DNA from: an uncultured Rhizobiaceae group bacterium
GTDB taxonomy: Bacteria; Pseudomonadota; Alphaproteobacteria; Rhizobiales; Rhizobiaceae
Reading direction: 5' to 3'
NCBI GenBank assembly: GCA_938009335.1
Contig: CALLHT010000163.1
Coordinates: 1 to 16,051 of the forward strand
Length of the DNA stretch: 16,051 nucleotides
Part shown: positions 13,640 through 16,051 of the stretch, one piece after another
Layout of the letters: every line of letters starts with the position of its first letter
Numbering within the stretch: position 1 is the first letter of the stretch
Position numbers and translations under genes: made by a program
The notes under the pieces: model-generated
The model's input: only the letters and a program-made list of their open reading frames with translations
What the model was told of the DNA's origin: nothing
Databases searched by the model: none

Positions 13640-15190
13640 ATGCAGCTGACCGTTTGGACATATGAAGGACCACCGCATGTAGGCGCGATGCGCGTTGCGA
13701 CTGCCATGACGGACCTGCATTACGTCTTGCATGCGCCACAAGGCGATACGTATGCGGACCTTTTGTTCACGATGATTGAACGCCGCAAGAAGCGGCCACC
13801 TGTAACCTTCACCACATTTCAGGCTCGCGACCTCGGCGGCGACACCAGCCAATTATTCATGGATGCGGCACGGGATGCGCAAGCCCGTTTTGAACCTGCC
13901 GCGATGATTGTTGGTGCGTCTTGTACAGGCGAGCTCATTCAAGACGACCCGGGAGGTCTTGCTAAAACATTGGGCTTACCGATCCCGGTCATTCCATTGG
14001 AACTGCCTTCTTACTCTAAAAAAGAGAACTGGGGCGCCTCAGAAACGTTTTATCAGCTGGTTAGAAACCTTGCATCGCATGGCCCGGACAAAGAACCATT
14101 CGATGGGGTTTCCTGCAATATCGTCGGCCCTACCGCGCTCGGCTTCAGACACCGCGATGATGTTAGAGAGATTGTCAATTTGCTGGAAGCGTTTGGCGTA
14201 ACAGTCAATGTCGTGGCACCATTGGATGCAGAGGTCCGTGATATTCTTCGGCTCAAGCAGGCGGATTTCAACGTTTGTCTTTATCCAGAAACCGGCATGA
14301 CGGCCTGCCAGTGGATGAAACGACAGTTCAAACAGCCATTCACGCAAACCGTGCCCATTGGCGTTGGCGCTACTATCGACTTCCTGAAAGAAGTCGCCAC
14401 CTTGGCAGGTCTGTCGGAAGACCATGTGGAAACATTCCTGCAGGAACATGATAGCCGTCTGCCTTGGTACTCGCGATCAATCGATTCCACCTACCTGACT
14501 GGCAAACGGGTTTTTGTCTTCGGCGATGCCACACACGCCCTTTCCATTGCCCGTGTTGCGAAAGAAGAGATGGGTTATGAGGTTGTGGGGATGGGAACCT
14601 ACTCCCGCGAGTTTGCACGCGATGTGAGAGAGCTTGCGGAGAGCTATGGTTTGGAAGCGCTCATCACGGATGATTATCTCGAAGTTGAAGATGCAATTGA
14701 GCAGCTTCAACCTGAACTTGTTCTGGGTTCTCAAATGGAGCGGCACATTGCCAAGCGCCTTGGCCTGCCATGTGCGGTGATTTCTTCGCCGGTTCACGTT
14801 CAAGATTTCCCGGCACGTTACTCGCCGCAAATGGGATTTGAAGGCGCAAACGTCCTGTTCGACACGCTTGTTCACCCCCTAACCATGGGGCTTGAAGAGC
14901 ATCTTCTGCATATGTTCCGAGATGACTTCGAGTTCAACGACGATGCAGGTCCTTCTCATCTGGGCCATTCGGCGAAACAGAAAACGAATTCCAAAGCGGC
15001 GCAAACTACCGAAACACAGAAAAGCGTTGATCTTGTTTGGACGCAGGACGCGGAACAGGAACTGAAGAAAATTCCGTTTTTTGTGCGCGGCAAAGCGCGG
15101 CGAAATACCGAAAAATATGCCTCAACAAGAGGCTTGGCTGAAATTACAATGGAGACGCTCTATGAAGCAAAATCCCATTTCAGCCGATAG
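13640..15190 (+). CDS. bchB: Dark-operative protochlorophyllide reductase subunit B
   Basis: 516 residues, full length. It provides the fourth cluster ligand as Asp36 (HAPQGDTYADLLF), the unusual aspartate known from BchB, and part of the protochlorophyllide pocket. Recognisable blocks include MQLTVWTYEGPPHVGAMRVA at the start, VGASCTGELIQDDPGGLAK, and SSPVHVQDFPARYSPQMGFEGANVLFDT. After a polar linker of about 40 residues (rich in Ser, Lys, Thr and Gln), the C-terminus has the small PCP_red domain, VWTQDAEQELKKIPFFVRGKARRNTEKYA. The ATG lies one base after the bchN TAA, and its end overlaps bchH by 29 bp, implying coupled translation. Confidence 0.97.
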   Translation: MQLTVWTYEGPPHVGAMRVATAMTDLHYVLHAPQGDTYADLLFTMIERRKKRPPVTFTTFQARDLGGDTSQLFMDAARDAQARFEPAAMIVGASCTGELIQDDPGGLAKTLGLPIPVIPLELPSYSKKENWGASETFYQLVRNLASHGPDKEPFDGVSCNIVGPTALGFRHRDDVREIVNLLEAFGVTVNVVAPLDAEVRDILRLKQADFNVCLYPETGMTACQWMKRQFKQPFTQTVPIGVGATIDFLKEVATLAGLSEDHVETFLQEHDSRLPWYSRSIDSTYLTGKRVFVFGDATHALSIARVAKEEMGYEVVGMGTYSREFARDVRELAESYGLEALITDDYLEVEDAIEQLQPELVLGSQMERHIAKRLGLPCAVISSPVHVQDFPARYSPQMGFEGANVLFDTLVHPLTMGLEEHLLHMFRDDFEFNDDAGPSHLGHSAKQKTNSKAAQTTETQKSVDLVWTQDAEQELKKIPFFVRGKARRNTEKYASTRGLAEITMETLYEAKSHFSR

Positions 15191-16051
15191 CCGTGAGCCA
15201 ATCCGGGTTGTGTTGATCACCCTTGATCATCACATGACCCGCGCTGTTGAGGAGGCGCAAACCCTACTTCATACAGACATGCCCGGCGTAAATCTCCGCG
15301 TCCATGTTGCAACAGACTGGGATGCAAGCCCTACCGCGTTGCAAGACTGCAAAGACGCGATTGCCAAAGCAGATATCGTGCTGGCTTCAATGCTATTCCT
15401 TGAAGATCACATCAAGGCAATCCAACCAGACCTCGAAGCGCGACGCGACCATTGCGACGCAATGGTGTGCTGCCTATCCGCAAGCGAAATCGTCAAGAAT
15501 ACTAAGCTTGGCAAGTTTCGCATGGACAAAGAGGCCTCAGGGCTTACCGCAATTTTGAAAAAGCTTCGCGGCAAACCAAGTGAGAACGCTTCGGATGACA
15601 AATCCGCTGGTGAACGACAAATGCGGATGCTGCGGCGTCTTCCAAAGATCCTGAAATTTATCCCCGGCACAGCGCAGGACATGCGGGTTTATTTCCTTGC
15701 CCTGCAATATCGCCTGGCCGCTTCTGCCGAAAACATCGCCAATATGACACGCATGCTGGTCGATCGATATAGCGATGGCGCCCGCGCGGAAAGCCGCGGT
15801 CCAATTGTCATCGACGCGCCGGCGGATTATCCGGAAACCGGAATTTACCATCCCGATATTGATGGCAAGGTCGCCACAGACCTAAGCGCTTTACCGAAAG
15901 TCGAAAATGCAAAGGGCACAGTAGGTCTACTGTTACTGCGCTCTTACATCTTATCTGGAGATACAGGTCACTACGATGGGGCAATCCACGCTTATGAGGC
16001 ACAAGGGTTGCAGGTTGTTCCTGTCTTTTGCAACGGTTTGGACATGCGCCC
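15162..16051 (+). CDS. bchH: Mg-chelatase subunit H (5' part)
   Basis: The first 296 residues of BchH; the gene runs off the right edge (the full protein is usually about 1200 residues). It begins MKQNPISADSREPIRVVLITLDHH. Typical N-terminal BchH blocks follow: ADIVLASMLFLEDHIKAI, MVCCLSASEIVKNTKLGKFRM, LPKILKFIPGTAQDMRVYFLALQYRLAASAENIANM and LLLRSYILSGDTGHYDGAI. BchH binds protoporphyrin IX and, with BchI and BchD, inserts Mg2+ using ATP, the first committed step to bacteriochlorophyll. The ATG at 15162 has GGAG seven bases upstream, inside the end of bchB, so it starts 29 bp before that gene stops. Confidence 0.97.
   Translation, partial: MKQNPISADSREPIRVVLITLDHHMTRAVEEAQTLLHTDMPGVNLRVHVATDWDASPTALQDCKDAIAKADIVLASMLFLEDHIKAIQPDLEARRDHCDAMVCCLSASEIVKNTKLGKFRMDKEASGLTAILKKLRGKPSENASDDKSAGERQMRMLRRLPKILKFIPGTAQDMRVYFLALQYRLAASAENIANMTRMLVDRYSDGARAESRGPIVIDAPADYPETGIYHPDIDGKVATDLSALPKVENAKGTVGLLLLRSYILSGDTGHYDGAIHAYEAQGLQVVPVFCNGLDMR

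Noticed and set aside
1..16051. CRISPR arrays, insertion sequences, tRNA or rRNA genes
   Set aside because: No direct repeat arrays, transposase-like proteins, or tRNA/rRNA-like sequence were seen; nearly all DNA is accounted for by genes.

Overview
The window is a stretch of a bacterial photosynthesis gene cluster with one flank of accessory genes. BchF, BchN, BchB and the start of BchH lie in that order. Divergent to them runs ppaA-ppsR-bchG-bch2-bchP. This order and the PpsR/PpaA regulator pair are typical of purple bacteria and aerobic anoxygenic phototrophs in the Alphaproteobacteria. Base composition looks moderate, roughly half GC by eye. I cannot name the genus.

Layout, left to right. 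(1) 1-1247, minus strand: the first part of a rhodanese-like protein (its 3' end is off the window) and a fumarylacetoacetate-hydrolase-family enzyme. (2) 1313-3294, minus strand: a seven-helix membrane protein and an ATP-grasp ligase sharing an ATGA overlap. (3) 3349-4740, plus strand: a soluble cytochrome P450, divergent from (2). The 54-bp gap between them holds a perfect PpsR box, TGT-N12-ACA. (4) 4803-9148, minus strand: bchG, bch2 (PucC-like), bchP and a 93-residue membrane protein tightly packed, then cytochrome c2 after an 80-bp gap, closed by a terminator. (5) 9214-11543, minus strand: ppaA then ppsR. (6) 11762 to the right edge, plus strand: bchF-bchN-bchB-bchH, each start overlapping or nearly touching the previous stop.

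How they work together. BchN and BchB are two of the three subunits of dark-operative protochlorophyllide reductase. BchH is the large subunit of Mg-chelatase, BchF hydrates the C3 vinyl group, BchG attaches the geranylgeranyl tail and BchP reduces it to phytyl. Bch2 belongs to the PucC group of pigment or antenna assembly proteins. Cytochrome c2 re-reduces the reaction centre. PpsR represses such genes under oxygen or light, and PpaA/AerR is a cobalamin-binding partner. Three perfect PpsR boxes occur in intergenic DNA: before bchF, before bchG, and between the P450 and the membrane protein.

The most interesting part is the P450 / membrane protein / ATP-grasp module. It is not a standard pigment gene set, yet its shared control region carries the same operator as the bacteriochlorophyll genes. 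It may be an uncharacterised light- and oxygen-regulated tailoring pathway. Its substrate cannot be read from the sequence.
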